Of a DNA stretch of 64,000 nt, positions 1 to 12,080 are shown one piece after another. This DNA comes from Nyssa sinensis (lineage: Eukaryota > Streptophyta > Magnoliopsida > Cornales > Nyssaceae): the NCBI GenBank assembly GCA_008638375.1, contig CM018051.1:36887677-36951676 (forward strand), written 5' to 3'. The notes under the pieces are model-generated. The model made no database searches, was not told where the DNA came from, and saw only the letters and a list, made by a program, of their open reading frames with translations. How positions within the stretch are numbered: position 1 is the first letter of the stretch; each line of letters starts with the position of its first letter. Made by a program: the position numbers and the translations under genes.

Positions 1-2941
1 TTGGGAATAAGAATTAAGATGTTGAAATTGAGCACCAAGTTTGGATTTCTAGATGGGGTTTGAAAGCCCTTGACTTCTAGAAGCTAATACAATAGGTTTC
101 GTCCAATTTGGTCCAAGAATGGTCATGTAATAGGCAATGTAGTCAAGCCTTAAAAGCTTGAACTGAGATTTTCAACCATATTTCTCCCTTCCAACTAATT
201 TATAATGAATTTATGGAGTCCTAGAATTAGTTTTGAACCATTTGAGAGCAAAAAAGATCGAAAAAGAATCTCGAAATGGGATATGAAAATTTAAGGTTCT
301 CAGACATAGTGACAATCGCGAAGGAAGACGATGACCCCGATGGGTCTCGTCTCGGGTTGGGCCTGGTTTGGGTGAGACTTGATTTAGGCATAATAAGGGT
401 TAAACCTGAAGCTGCGTTATTTTGGTTTTAATTTTGACACTTATGACCTGTTTGGAAATAAGTTTAATAAATTGGGAAATTGGGATAAGATATCCCAATT
501 CTAGATAACCAGTGAAATCATAGATAAAACTGTTTGCCACATAATTATAAAATAGGATTTCAACTATTTACATATTAGTGTACAAATTAATCAAAATTAC
601 AAAACAATTAACTTTTAATTATTATAGAACAGTGAGTTAATTTCAAGAAATTACAATTTGATTGACTTTTTCTAACATAATTATAAATTAATTATTTCTT
701 TAATAATTAATTATATAAAGGCCAATAATTTTTAGAAAATGTTATTTTAGCATTTTTTGATATTCTGTCCCTAATGGAGATGTCCATTTCAACAAATGAA
801 ATATCAAAAAACTAGATACACAAAGTATTATAATTACAATAAAGCCTATAGCCATACTTAAGCCAATTTAATGTCAGAAAGAGTCCACCTTAGCATTTTT
901 TGATGCTCCAGATTCAACGATAGAGTTCATTTTAGCAAATTGAGTACAAAAAAACATGACACATGAAATGACAAAACAATGACTATACCCCTAATGATAA
1001 AATAAACTACCAGATGAATCCGAAAAGTAGAGAAGAGCCTACCTTAGGGTTTTGAGAGCCACTGAATCCAAAAATGAAGTTCAATTGAACTAAAAATAAA
1101 AAAATATTGTTTTAAATGAAATCAAATATCAATGAGGTATTAAGATTAATCTGTTCCATGATATAGGATCACAAAATGAAGTAAGGATAAGAGATACCGA
1201 GACTAATGTGAAAAGTGAAATAAAAAACCAGAACTAAGGATCCTAGGTAAGTAATCTTGTACTTTAGATTGTGGAATTTTATATTCCTATATTTTGAGAA
1301 ATGTCTTTGTTAGCCCTAAAGGTTTTCAATCGGGGGCAACTTAGTAATTTTGATGATAACAAGGCATTGACTATGAGGACTAATATTCTATCTAGTGACA
1401 ATGCAAATAGGACAATATAGGTCAAAGAAAATGGTTGACCAAGAAATGTCAAAGTCCATCAAATGAAGGAATCCACTTAAAGTACACGCTTCAAAGTCTT
1501 AATTTAAATGCCAGTTGTTTACAACTCTTGTTCACAAGCATGTGTAATGTCCTAATTTGTAAAGTACTATCTGTTTTATAAACTGTTTGCTCAAATACTT
1601 GTTGTTTATACAACTCTCATTTTAAATAATGTTATTCATGATGAATGATAAATGAATCTTAGTCAAACTCCATAACATGTTTTATTGGAAAGTTATGTTC
1701 CATATGTATTGAAAATAAATAATTTCAAAGTCCATTACTCATAAATGAACTAAAGTAGGGCTAGTAACCGTAACCAGTCAGTTCTGAAAAACTATTATAA
1801 TATATGAGATCTTACATGCTACTAGGTTTGCGTTATATGTGACCTAAGTTTGCGTAGGGTTGGTAAGTATAATGAGACCATTCTGGACAAATAACCATAG
1901 TATGAGGGTATGGTATAATTTAATGACATGTTACAACTCTATAACTTTACAGGAAAAGTATTATTTATAACTCATTTCCATTTTGGGAATTATGATGAAA
2001 TGGTAGAAGGTTTTTGAATCTCCATTCACATGAAAATAATTTTATTTCTCGTGTTTTATAAGATAAAAGGGTTTTATCCTCCTGATTACATGAAAATGAT
2101 TTTTTTCCTTGTGTTTTATAAGATAAAGGATTTTACCTCTCTCGATTACATGAAAATGATCTTATTCATTATGTTTTATAAAATAAAGGGCTTTAACCTC
2201 CTATCTAAATAAAAAAGATTAATTCATCCCATTTTGCGTGAGAAATAAGGTGTTTAGAAACTCTTATCGCAAAAAGGTAATCATATCATGTGTTTTTGAA
2301 ATGAAATGCTTCTACTTGAATCATCCTGAAATACTTTATGTTACAAGTTTATGTGTTAAATGCCTCATATTTAAATGACATGATTCAAGTATCTTGTATT
2401 CTATTTCTTGAAAATGAGTACAATCGATAGTGATTTGCTTATCATAATAATTTGCCTCGACATGCTATTGGTTGAAATCCCATGACAAAGTATGTGAATT
2501 ACTCATGAGCTTAGTAAAACTCACATGGAATTACCCAACATTTTTTAGTTGTATATGAGAAAAAGATAGAGAACAAGAAAAAACGCAAATAAGAAGTAAG
2601 GTGTAAGCTAGTATGTTAGAGAGGATGTAGTTATGTATTGTTATATTTTGGGATTCATGGTAGTTGAAGTGCAATGCATATAAGTCAAATATTGATATAA
2701 TGACATGCACACAAAATTTGACGAGTTTAAATGACAATTTCAAATAATGGCATGATTGTAATGAACTTAGTATGGATGAAATACATGAGAAGGTTTGATG
2801 TGAATGGATGAGTTGCATTGTAGTTGTCATTGTTTCTAGGGCATACTTATTATTATTTTGAGGTGTAACTCATGTTATCTTTTGAAGGCTATTGCTACTC
2901 GTATCCCCTAATTCGCAGATGGTGAGTTTTGGGACATGACA
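1..2941 (+). mobile_element. 3' part of a Ty3/gypsy (chromovirus-type) LTR, cut by the window start
   Basis: The segment ends GGGACATGACA at 2941, the same kind of 3' end (GGG-TGACA) as the other plus-strand LTRs here. In the same order as those LTRs it holds a 'gattcaacgatagagtt' module near 915, a tandem array at 2029-2208, and the block with tactcatgagctt and actcac near 2497-2530. No protein domain is visible and the small ORFs are chance. The flank after it is ATGAT; the left end lies outside the window, so solo LTR and full element cannot be told apart. A weak PBS-like stretch (gatacatcaga) follows the end, but the match is poor. Confidence 0.6.
2029..2208 (+). repeat. tandem array, 3 units of exactly 60 bp
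   Basis: Units start at 2029, 2089 and 2149, each with catgaaaat at its head and tgttttataa in the middle. Because 60 is divisible by 3 and no stop occurs, the array gives a short open frame, which is an artefact of the repeat. It lies just upstream of the conserved LTR block, as the arrays in the other LTRs do. Confidence 0.9.
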
Positions 2942-3391
2942 ATGATACATCAGATTTAGTAGAAGCAAGGTAAAACACACTTAGAGTTCATGCATTCATA
3001 TATATATATATATATATATATCATGGATATGTTAGCTGTGTGTTTAATGCTTCTAGTTTTTATTTTTATAATAGAACCATGGTTTTTAAATAACACACAT
3101 GTTAAGAACTTTTAGTTTTGACTATAGGCTTAAAAGTGACTAAGTTATGTCATAAAGGTTCATTGGACACTTAATTTTTACAAGTTTTTGTAATTGTTTA
3201 AAATCTAGAAATTAAGTAAAAAAATACCTCATCTGCACAGAAGCCTAGGTCTGCCCAAACGGGGTGTTGCATTTGCATGGAGAACACCCGTTCATCCACA
3301 CACATGTCCAAAATTGATAGTTTTGGTAATTCCTTAATCCGGATTGTATTAGGTTTTTTGGGTTGCCTATATACTTATTGTGCGAAAATTC

Positions 3392-3444
<53 letters not shown>

Positions 3445-5017
3445 TATTTTATATTAGGTGGCTTCCTCTATAAAGCCTTATTAGTATTTTATTATGCTTT
3501 TGAATTCTTAAGTTTAAATACAAATTCAGTTTAGAATTTCAAATAGTCCCTTTATTAAAAAGGTGATTGTGATACGTCTTGCATACTAAGTGTGAGTATT
3601 AAGTTCACTATTTACTATAACACAGGGTTATATTTAATTTGTCGAGGTTAGGTTGGTGGTGAAAGTAGTTGTTGTGATGAAATCAATGGTGAAGACACAA
3701 TTAGACTGTAAAAAAGAACATTACCAGAAAAGATCATGAAAGAATTGACTAATAGTGGAAGACTACGACGGATTGTACTAAAGTTAGTATTTAGAGTTTG
3801 GTGTTTTCGTGTACTAGATTGAATTAATAGTGAATTTCTTCCAGGTGTGAGTTTTTTTCCCCAAAAGAATTTCCCACGTAAGACTTGATCTCTTTCTCAC
3901 TATCTCTATTTTTGTGCTTGGTATTATTTTTGTTTGATATCTATTATTTATCATTTGTTTGTATTTTTATGTGGAATCTGTTATTAAATTTATATATAGA
4001 ACAATCGATTTACTGTTAAGTTCAACGATTCCTGTCTAATTAAACAAGGTTAATTAAAAACATAAATTTGGCACCAACTGTGTTACTCTGTGGGATAGTT
4101 GGTTAATTAAAACTAATTTAGTTAATTGATTATTACCCTAAATCTCCTCAAGGGGATGCGTAGTTCATCGATAAAAGTAGGAAAGGGCAGTGTTATTTCA
4201 AAAATGTCAGAGGGTCCTTATAATTATTAGAAATCTCATGAGAAATTAGTATAATTTACCCTATAAAATATTACACAGAAAAATATCTTTTTAAAAATTA
4301 GAAATCTATTCAATTTTGGAATAATTTGTATTTACAAATCTCCACCTTAAATTTGTTCAATTTCATCAATTTTTCAATTCCTTTTCAAATTTATATTTAT
4401 ATTTTAGATTACTATTTATGTTAAAACTCTCTCTCTCTTCACACTAATTTGGAGATTTTTTTACATCTGTTAAACTTTGTAAACTAAAGTTATTCATTAC
4501 AGTAACCAAGTTTTCAACCTTTGATTCTCAAGTAAATTGTTAATTTAGTCTCTTTTCCTTTTTCTCAATTTTTTTTTTCAAACTTCCTTTCATTTTAGAG
4601 AGATTGTTGATTTAGTTCTGTTTACCTTGAATTTTGGTTCTCTATGCATTGTACTCACTTATATTTTCATTTTAGATTAAAACACTCTGTCTCTTCCGCC
4701 TAATTGTTAGACCTAATTTTCAAAAGTTTTTTCAGTTCTTTGCAATGGATTCTGTATATACATATTTATCAAGTTTTATTATCAATGTAATCATTAATAT
4801 AGTCTCTAACTACACAGATTCTTGCATTTTTTTATAAAAGTTTTTTTCTTCTAATTGTAACTTAATATTGTCATTGTCGACTTTGCAGTCAAATGCAAAT
4901 ATTGTCGAGTTTACCTATTTACTACTAGATAACCCAACTGTCATGATGCACCATAATAAACTCAAGGGCATGAGTTTCCCTTAACCATCTTCTCTCCATA
5001 TTTTTGTTGTTAGAAAG
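2942..5017. other. non-coding flank between the LTR tail and the Tat-like element
   Basis: No gene is supported. There is a (TA)n run at about 2999-3021, a (GA)n run at 3394-3441, and CT-rich stretches near 4425-4440. At about 4067 the text atttggcaccaactgtg resembles the TGGCGCC-type primer binding site of Tat/Athila elements, so an old LTR end may lie there, but no partner LTR is visible. The last 5 bases (GAAAG, 5013-5017) are the left target-site duplication of the Tat-like element. Confidence 0.5.
3394..3441. repeat. (GA)n microsatellite
   Basis: About 24 uninterrupted GA dinucleotides. An open frame across it encodes only Arg-Glu repeats and is not a gene. Confidence 0.97.
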
Positions 5018-5503
5018 TGATGTTGTTGTTGTTGTTGTTTTTTTTTTTTTTTTTTTTCTGGTCTGAAGGCTTATTCTCCCGGATTACCTGTCAACAACTT
5101 GAGTTCAGAGGGTCACCGAAAAGGCTCCGGTGATAACCACTCCGATGATAAAGTTAGTAAAGAAATAGAGACTCTAATTCAAGGGAAGAATTGAACATAA
5201 AGTGAAAGCATACCTTATGACCTTATTTATAGGATGTAGATATCCTAAGTTGAGTAGGATTATGAGCTTTAAAAGTAGGGATTTGAGAATATCCGCAGAT
5301 AGTAGTTTCTATGTATAACTTTATTTTCTTATTCTGAGGTCAGAGGCCTATGGAAGGCCGTGATAAGCTCGGAATCCATTACCTCTGAACCTTCGTGCTT
5401 GGTTGACTTGGATGAAATAACCCTCTCACAAATTATACCCTAAAGAGCTCATTATAGACATGTGTCATGCACCAAAATATGGTAGTCAAATTATGGTATA
5501 TCA
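5018..5503 (-). repeat. 3' LTR of the Tat-like element
   Basis: It matches 42791-43253 over its length (for example tctggtctgaaggct, aaagttagtaaagaaatagaga). On the minus strand it starts TGATATACC after the PPT and ends with CATCA. It is longer than its partner mainly because of a (TTG)n plus T-run at 5021-5057. A TATA box (TATAAATAAG, minus) lies at about 5222-5231. The G-box of the other LTR is CATGTG here (near 5459), a single transition. Confidence 0.92.
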
Positions 5504-5520
5504 GCTACTCCCCCCGAGCC
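5504..5520 (-). promoter_or_regulatory. polypurine tract (PPT) of the Tat-like element
   Basis: On the minus strand the 17 bases before the 3' LTR read GGCTCGGGGGGAGTAGC, directly followed by TGATATACC. A G-rich purine run touching the LTR is the usual plus-strand primer of LTR elements. Confidence 0.85.
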
Positions 5521-5734
5521 TCAGTTCTATGGCATACTCAGAACTTAGGTTAGGGTTTTTGAGACGTTATACTTGTGTCTGTCATAAATGCGCCATTCCA
5601 TATTCTGACCAAACAACCGTTGATTTGACATTTATTGCATCAGCCGTTGGTTATGCTTACAAGGCCATCATTGCCCCAACTATCATGTCAGTTCAGAAGC
5701 GATGCCCCTTAACATGGGCGTCTATTGGGATTTT

Positions 5735-5742
5735 TATAAAAA
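5735..5742 (+). promoter_or_regulatory. TATA box of the antisense ORF
   Basis: TATAAAAA in the context ggattttTATAAAAAggggg, 216 bases before the plus-strand ATG at 5951 and followed by a C/A-rich leader. It is on the strand opposite to the retrotransposon's own genes, so it would drive the extra ORF. Inferred from sequence only. Confidence 0.55.
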
Positions 5743-6290
5743 GGGGGACAACACACCACTACTCCCCCTTTCAAAACTTTGATACTTTGAAGATTTCTAC
5801 AGCAACAGAGTTTTCTGAGTGAGGTGATCTTCGGTGTGCCAGAAAGATTCCTCCGATCAAGATCTTGGTCGGGTTTGATTCACAAAACATTTGTCAATTT
5901 TTTCATCTTTCCATTTTTTTCTTCTAATCAATTACATCTTTTCTTAGACAATGTCTGTCTCCGATGCCTAATCAGGCACTGGTTATGAAATTGCAGACCC
6001 TCAAGGAGTAGATGACCAAATAGAAGTAAATGTAGAAGTTAGTAGTCCTTCTGAGAGTTTAGAGTATAGGCCTATTTGTCACGACCCCTATCCTATGCAG
6101 ATCTCGTATCACAGGGTCGGCCCTGTGGCCGTCCCTATTTTTCTTTCTTGGTATCAATGACAACAATGTATAATTTAAAACTTAAATAGTAAATCAGTAG
6201 AGGTCTTAATACAAAATATTGTTCGACAATGTTAAAATATAAACCAACATGAAACTAACATAACATCACCCTTAGGTGGTGAATACATGA

Positions 6291-6504
6291 GAGAAACTAC
6301 ATCACTTCTAACATATTCCTCAAACTGTCCCCCTATGCTCTTGGACTCCTACTGTAGTCCTGTAGCATCCTTACCTGAAAATATAGTAAGTTAGGGTGAG
6401 AAACTACATCACTTCTAACATATTCCTCAAACTGCCCCCTATGCTCTTGGACTCTTACTATAGTCCTGTAGCATCTTACCTAAAAATATAGTAAGTCGGA
6501 GTGA
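6291..6504 (-). repeat. 107-bp tandem duplication private to one LTR
   Basis: The unit starting gagaaactacatcacttct occurs at 6291 and 6398. The other LTR has a single copy (from about 18026). The duplication is therefore later than the insertion of the element. Confidence 0.88.
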
Positions 6505-7887
6505 GCAAAACGAAGCTCAGTAAGTAAATTCCCATCTCTGACATGGGTTAAGGTTAATATAGAAAGAACATGAATTCATAAATAGGAACATGATAGCCAA
6601 TCATGGGATACAATGCGATCATAGCCAATAAGGATACAATGCCACAATGGCCAATGAACGCTAGGGTCACAATAGACAATCATGAGTAACGAACGTAACA
6701 TGAACATGGAAAAGCTCAACAGAAATCAGTCAACATAAAAGTACTGCCACAATAAATCGGTAACAATCAATTACAAACAATAAGTGAACTCTCAACATAA
6801 GATTATTCATAGGGAATGACAACATTCTATGAATCCAATAAACGTAAACATGCCAATCAACTATAAGTGATGCATTTATTTTGTTCAAGGCTTGGCAGGC
6901 CCTCGATCTTTTGAGACCCGGTATACCCCCTTAACCTCAATGCATGTAAAATGCCATAATAATTCAGTGCATAAATAGCCATTTTTTCCATATGTTCATT
7001 CACAAACTCGATCCGTAGGTCGTGTCCATCGACCCGTAAGTCCTGTCAACATAGAAAGCATCGGATGGATATTGTGACTGAGCACAAATCCAACATTCAT
7101 AATAAATTATGATTATTCGTGATTCCATAAGAAGTGTATAAAAATGGAATATCGTTCATGCAGTAAAACATAACAGTGGCCTTTAAAGGCATAGTACAAG
7201 ATAACAATCAATGATATAGTAGTAAAAAATGTCCACAAGATAGTACAACATCACATTGTGAAAGCAATAAATATTTGGAACATACAAGAGTACAAAATTA
7301 GCAGTAATAAAATGAACGTGGCTTAGAAGGCCACATGTAAGAGATTAGGGTTTAGTTACCTTATCAGTGCATCCTAGTATTCTGTAACTTTTCCTTTTTC
7401 CTTCGAGTTCCCTATAATTCAGTAAACATGTCTCAATGCTTATGTTATTTATCAAATTTTATAATTTGATACTATAAGTGTAACACCCGATCCTGTGTAA
7501 TTAATAATCAATTATTAATTAGTACCGGCTTAGAGAATAATCAAGGGAATGAACCCTAATCTCCCGACGGTCATGATAGACCGATAAAATAATTAAAACA
7601 TGTCTAAGAATAGGGTACAATACCCGAACCTAATTCTCATTTAATTAGGTGAAATAACGCCGTTTTAATACTAACGAAACTCGAATTAGTTAACCTCGAA
7701 AATCCCGACTGACTAATAAATGACACGGAACCTCTGACACTGAAGATAACTAAAATAGGAACTGACCGAAAGAAACTGCATCAAAAAAGGAGTTACGGAA
7801 TGAAAGTTATGAAGGAAACATTGAAACCGAATTAATGTGCAGCCAAACAGGGCCTTAGCCCAAAACGGTGAAAAATGGCCAAATTGG

Positions 7888-7966
7888 TGGTCAAGGGGAA
7901 TTGAACCCTTGACCTCTGGTGGAAAGAGATTTTTCTCAAAAACTTACCAGCTAGGCTACAGACCAC
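7888..7966 (-). promoter_or_regulatory. tRNA-like segment with pol III A and B boxes inside an LTR
   Basis: On the minus strand the segment opens GTGGTC and closes GACCAC (a 6-bp acceptor-like stem). The A box TAGCCTAGCTGG (7958-7947) fits the TRGCNNAGYNGG consensus fully, and the B box GGTTCAATTCC (7907-7897) fits GGTTCRANNCC fully, 39 bases apart. The T-arm stem has one mismatch. No working tRNA is claimed: the variable part is wrong for a cloverleaf. It is antisense to the LTR. The second family member has a similar segment. Confidence 0.6.
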
Positions 7967-10509
7967 TTTGTGTGTACATACACCAAGATTTGTATATAAC
8001 ACTGCATTGCCCCAAGCTGCCACCCAAATTGACCAATGGCAATCCATGCAAACCCCACATGATTGACTGAATCAGCCCCATCATCCTACATCACTCTCTG
8101 ATCTTCAATCATCTCACTGATATACATACAAATAGAGATATATATGTGGAAGGGTGTATACATGTGAGAGATAATGTTGTGATTCTCTTTGATCAAAAGG
8201 GAGTGCTATTTGAGAATTCACCACTGCATGTAGGGTGTGACAGAACTGTTAGAGAGAAATCTAAAGAGAGTGTCAGGGGCATTGGGTGAGAGAAGTGAGT
8301 GCGTGCACATGAATGTGTGTGTATGTCCATGGATATACAAGCTTGAGCTTGGCCTATTGTTTACATGCAAATGCACAAGGGAAGGGGGAACTGAAGCATG
8401 ACTGAACTGAGGCAGCCACCGAGGTCGTGCCTGAACCAAGCCATAGGAGAGACTGCCACTGTTGAAGGTAAGAATTCAAATTTTTCCTTCATTTATTGGT
8501 TTGAATTTTTAGAATTGTTTTGAGGAAATTCTGAGGCTATAAGGACTGTAATTGCATGCATGTTAGCTAGACTGAAAATCTGGGTTGTTTAAGCATAAGA
8601 AGGACTATTGGACTGCTTGGAATTCAAGCAAAAACTCAAATTCGCCATTGAAGGACCTGCACTGAGTTGGGTTTGATCAACCTCTACCGAACTTGATTTG
8701 ATTTACCCAGACCTGAACTAGACCCCAAGGGGATCTCAAAAAATCTACCTACGCGATCCCAGAACCCAGTACAGACCCATGAATTTGGAAATGAACCTAC
8801 GGGTCAAAAATTCAATCCGTTAAAATACGCAACCAAACTGAAATCTAGGGATAAGAACTTGATCCTCATAACCTGTAGGTCACAAAGCAACTAATTTTAG
8901 AGAAAATGAACCAAAACCGAGAGCCCTAGGGTCAGTTGCAGACCAAATTATCGTTTTTCAAAACAGACCTGCCTAGAGCTCGATTCGAAGCTCGAAATGG
9001 ATGTTAAATGATGGATATGAAGTGCAGAAACTCATCGGGATTGAAATCAGCAAGAAATCGAGTCTAAATTGCCACGAAATTGAAAGAGAAATTCTCTGTA
9101 AATTAGGGCAACACTGAGTCGAACGATGGGGAAGACGGAGTTGACTCGGCCAGTTGACCGAGTCAAGACGAGTTGGCCCAGTCGACTAGGACACGTGTCT
9201 GTCCAAGAGCAGGCCACCGCATTATTAAAACTACGTCGTTTGGTTAACTGATTTTTAAATTATTTTAGGGCTGACGTCATCATGACGTCAGCAATGTAAC
9301 ATAACCGGTTAGAATCGGACTGGACTGGACTGGCTCACTTACAAAGGGACTGAACCCTTTGGTTCAGTTTTAAACTTTGAATAAATTATCAAATTACCCC
9401 TGATGCTATACGAAACTTAAATGAAGTCTGATTGGAACGAAACTGATACCGATAGGAGCCCAAATACTGATGAAACTATATACATGATTAAATGACGATT
9501 CAGGGTCAGAATTACACAAAACGTAAAATGACCAAAATACCCCTGAGCACTGTGAGTGCAGAGTAGAGGCCAAATAAAGGTTAATCTGATCTGATAAATT
9601 ATTATAAACATAGTTACAAAAATAGAAGGGGTAAATAAGACTCCGGAACAGTCAACGCGCAAAATGAGAAATGACTAATGTGTCCCGATGACCTAAAGCA
9701 GATACCAAATGAAGTCCAAAGGACTTAAAACCTCATATATACGATATATGGGATATTCTGGGGACCACGATAGGGCTCGGGATAAAAATGGCAAAATTAC
9801 CATTTTGCCCCTAAGAATAAATAGGTACCTAACTAATAATGAATGAAGTCTAAAAGACTTAGATTAGAATCCTGGTAACCGCTAAGCCTAATTAAAAAAT
9901 GAAATAGCCTCGGGTGAGACCGATGAAAGGAGGATAGGCTACTAGGCTATCTTAGGTAATCCGATAGACACCTAAGATGACGAATAAGACCTGAATGGAT
10001 GAATTTTGATCTGTCTATGATTAATGATGATTATTTAGGATGTACAAGGATGTGCCTGAGACAATGTTTGGAGGTTGTCAGATTATTTGCACAAGGAGAT
10101 AAACCTAAAAGTTTGTGAGTAACTTCTGACACTGTCTAGATACTGTTCCTTGAATCACTGTATTGTTTTGAATGTCATACCGTTTAAATGCAAATATTTA
10201 TATGCATGTTTTTCGTACTATATCACTTATGACATGGTTTTAGTCTTCTTAAATAATTGACTATATTCTTGATCGCTGTGCTAGCATCCCGTATTGTTTT
10301 GCCTGTTTTGAACTGTTGAGATAAATGGATGTATTAAACCATTATTCCCGAAATGATTAAACTAAACATGTGATATAGGCAAAGAACGATATTTTTTTGT
10401 ACCGTACCACTTTGTATAGTATACTGTCTAAATACTATATTGTTTAAATGTACGTACTTAATGTAGGCCCCTTTGCACTACATTTCACATGATGTGATTG
10501 TGTCCTTTG

Positions 10510-10945
10510 AATTAGGAATTCCATTCAGTTCGGTTATGTGCTATCCGTTAATGCTATGTCTATGTCCCTGATTGATACGTTTGATTCCAATGTGTACCGC
10601 CCGTCGATGATAGGTCTGTTTGGATTGATGTATTGTTCAGTTCCATTATGTTCTACCCGTGATGACATTGCCCTGTCTTGATTAAAACGTTGTTCAGTTC
10701 GGTCATGATTCGTTCCGCTAGTGATATGTCTCTGACTTGATTGTTATATCATTTCTACTCAGCTCCGTTATGTTTCGTTCCGTTCATGATGTGTTTGTGT
10801 CTTGATTAGTATATTGTCTTGTTCAGATCCGCTATGTTCTAGCTGTCGATGATATGCCTCTGTCTTGATTGAATTATTGTTCCCACTTAGTCTCAGTTGT
10901 GATTCGTTCCGTTAATGAAGTGTCTGTGTCTTGATCGATATATTG
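10510..10945 (+). repeat. degenerate tandem array, about 60-70 bp units
   Basis: Six to seven diverged units of the type 'cgttatgttc-tccgtt-atgatatg-ctgtcttgattgatat'. The second member of this LTR family has twelve clearer units at 31811-32570, so copy number has changed between copies. Confidence 0.8.
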
Positions 10946-11695
10946 GCAATGGTTATTGTTTTGGTCCGATTGGTTATGTTATGTTTCGATTCGTTTGTAC
11001 TGTTTGTGCAATCCCGTTCTATTGTATTAGACTGCTTATGAAATGGATTTAGAAAATTGTTATTTTGAAATGACTAAATTATCCACGTGCCTGGGAAGCA
11101 AGAACTGGTTTTGAAACCCATGATAGGGAATCTGTGTTACTCACTGGGCTTATTTAAGCTCACCCCATTATCCTGACATTTTTCAGGAACTACCTCCATT
11201 GGATTAAAAGGGTACTATGACATGACGTGGATAGGCCGAGTGGCATTGCAAATAAGGATCAGATGGCACTGATTTGTAGAGACTTGCATTCTTGTGAATC
11301 GAATCCGTATATCCAGGTGAGTGATATGATACGACTGACTTGATTGACATACACTAGATATTGGAACATGGCTCATGGAATTAAATGGTACTCTAGAGAT
11401 ATTAGATCTGCTCTGTTGTTATATGTTTGATTTTATATAGGCTCTGAGGTTAGAACTATTGGCTGTTTAGATTATAGACTGCTCTGTGGTACATACCTCA
11501 CGATGGGTACATGAGTTGCATTCCCGTGATATAAAAAAAAAAGTTTTAAATTCCGCTGCATCTGACCCTACAGTCGGAATGCAATTCGTCGGTAAGTTTA
11601 GAATTTGCCTTCGGTTGGTCGCGTGGCAGCTGACTGGCATCATGTCCTCGACATCTGCGTAGGGTGGGGTTCGGGATGTGACAATAAGTATCTCT

Positions 11696-12080
11696 TTTAC
11701 TAATTTAGACTCTACTATTGAGTCTGAAATGTCGAAGAACGTCGGTTTAGACTTTCACGGTTTCCAATTTGGACTTCTATACTAAAAAGGGCATAATGGA
11801 CATTTTACACTTTTATGTGTCTTTACTCCTCAAGGTGTCTTTTCACAAATTGGACTTCATCGTTGAGTCTAAAATGCTTGAAATAATAAAGATTCACTAT
11901 TCATTTATTTTAATCAGAGTCTGTTGGACTCACATTTGACTCAGGGGCATTTTGGTCATTTGGCACTTTTACGAGTATTTATTTCTCGGGACTCCCTCTC
12001 ATGAAACAGACTTCACCATTGATTTTAGAATATTCAAGATAGTAAGAAAACACTATTCATTTGTCGATTTTGGACTTCGG
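11696..12080 (-). repeat. about 150-bp LTR module repeated three times (interrupted LARD LTR)
   Basis: Three diverged units begin near 11704, 11847 and 12001, each with 'gacttca-c-ttgagtc' followed by an A/T-rich stretch and 'aagggca-aatgg-cattt'. The same set is at about 19120-19480 in the partner LTR. Related modules occur in the other LTR families here (see findings). Confidence 0.75.

Larger units (their letters stand above)
7479..11683 (+). mobile_element. 4.2-kb solo LTR, chromovirus (Del/Tekay-like) type
   Basis: Starts TGTAACACCCGATCC, ends TTCGGGATGTGACA, with perfect ATAAG duplications (7474-7478 and 11684-11688). The empty site is present in the sister LTR. It aligns with the two ends of 24272-33356, a second member of the family. 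It contains a tRNA-like segment (7888-7966, minus), a G-box at 9192-9197, tandem repeats at about 10510-10945 and the conserved block at 11135-11190 (ttactcactgggctt, aagctcacccc, tttttcagg). No coding region is seen; internal ORFs are chance. Confidence 0.88.

Noticed and set aside
7888..7966. Functional tRNA gene
   Set aside because: A and B boxes are good, but no proper anticodon arm or length fits; listed as tRNA-like only.
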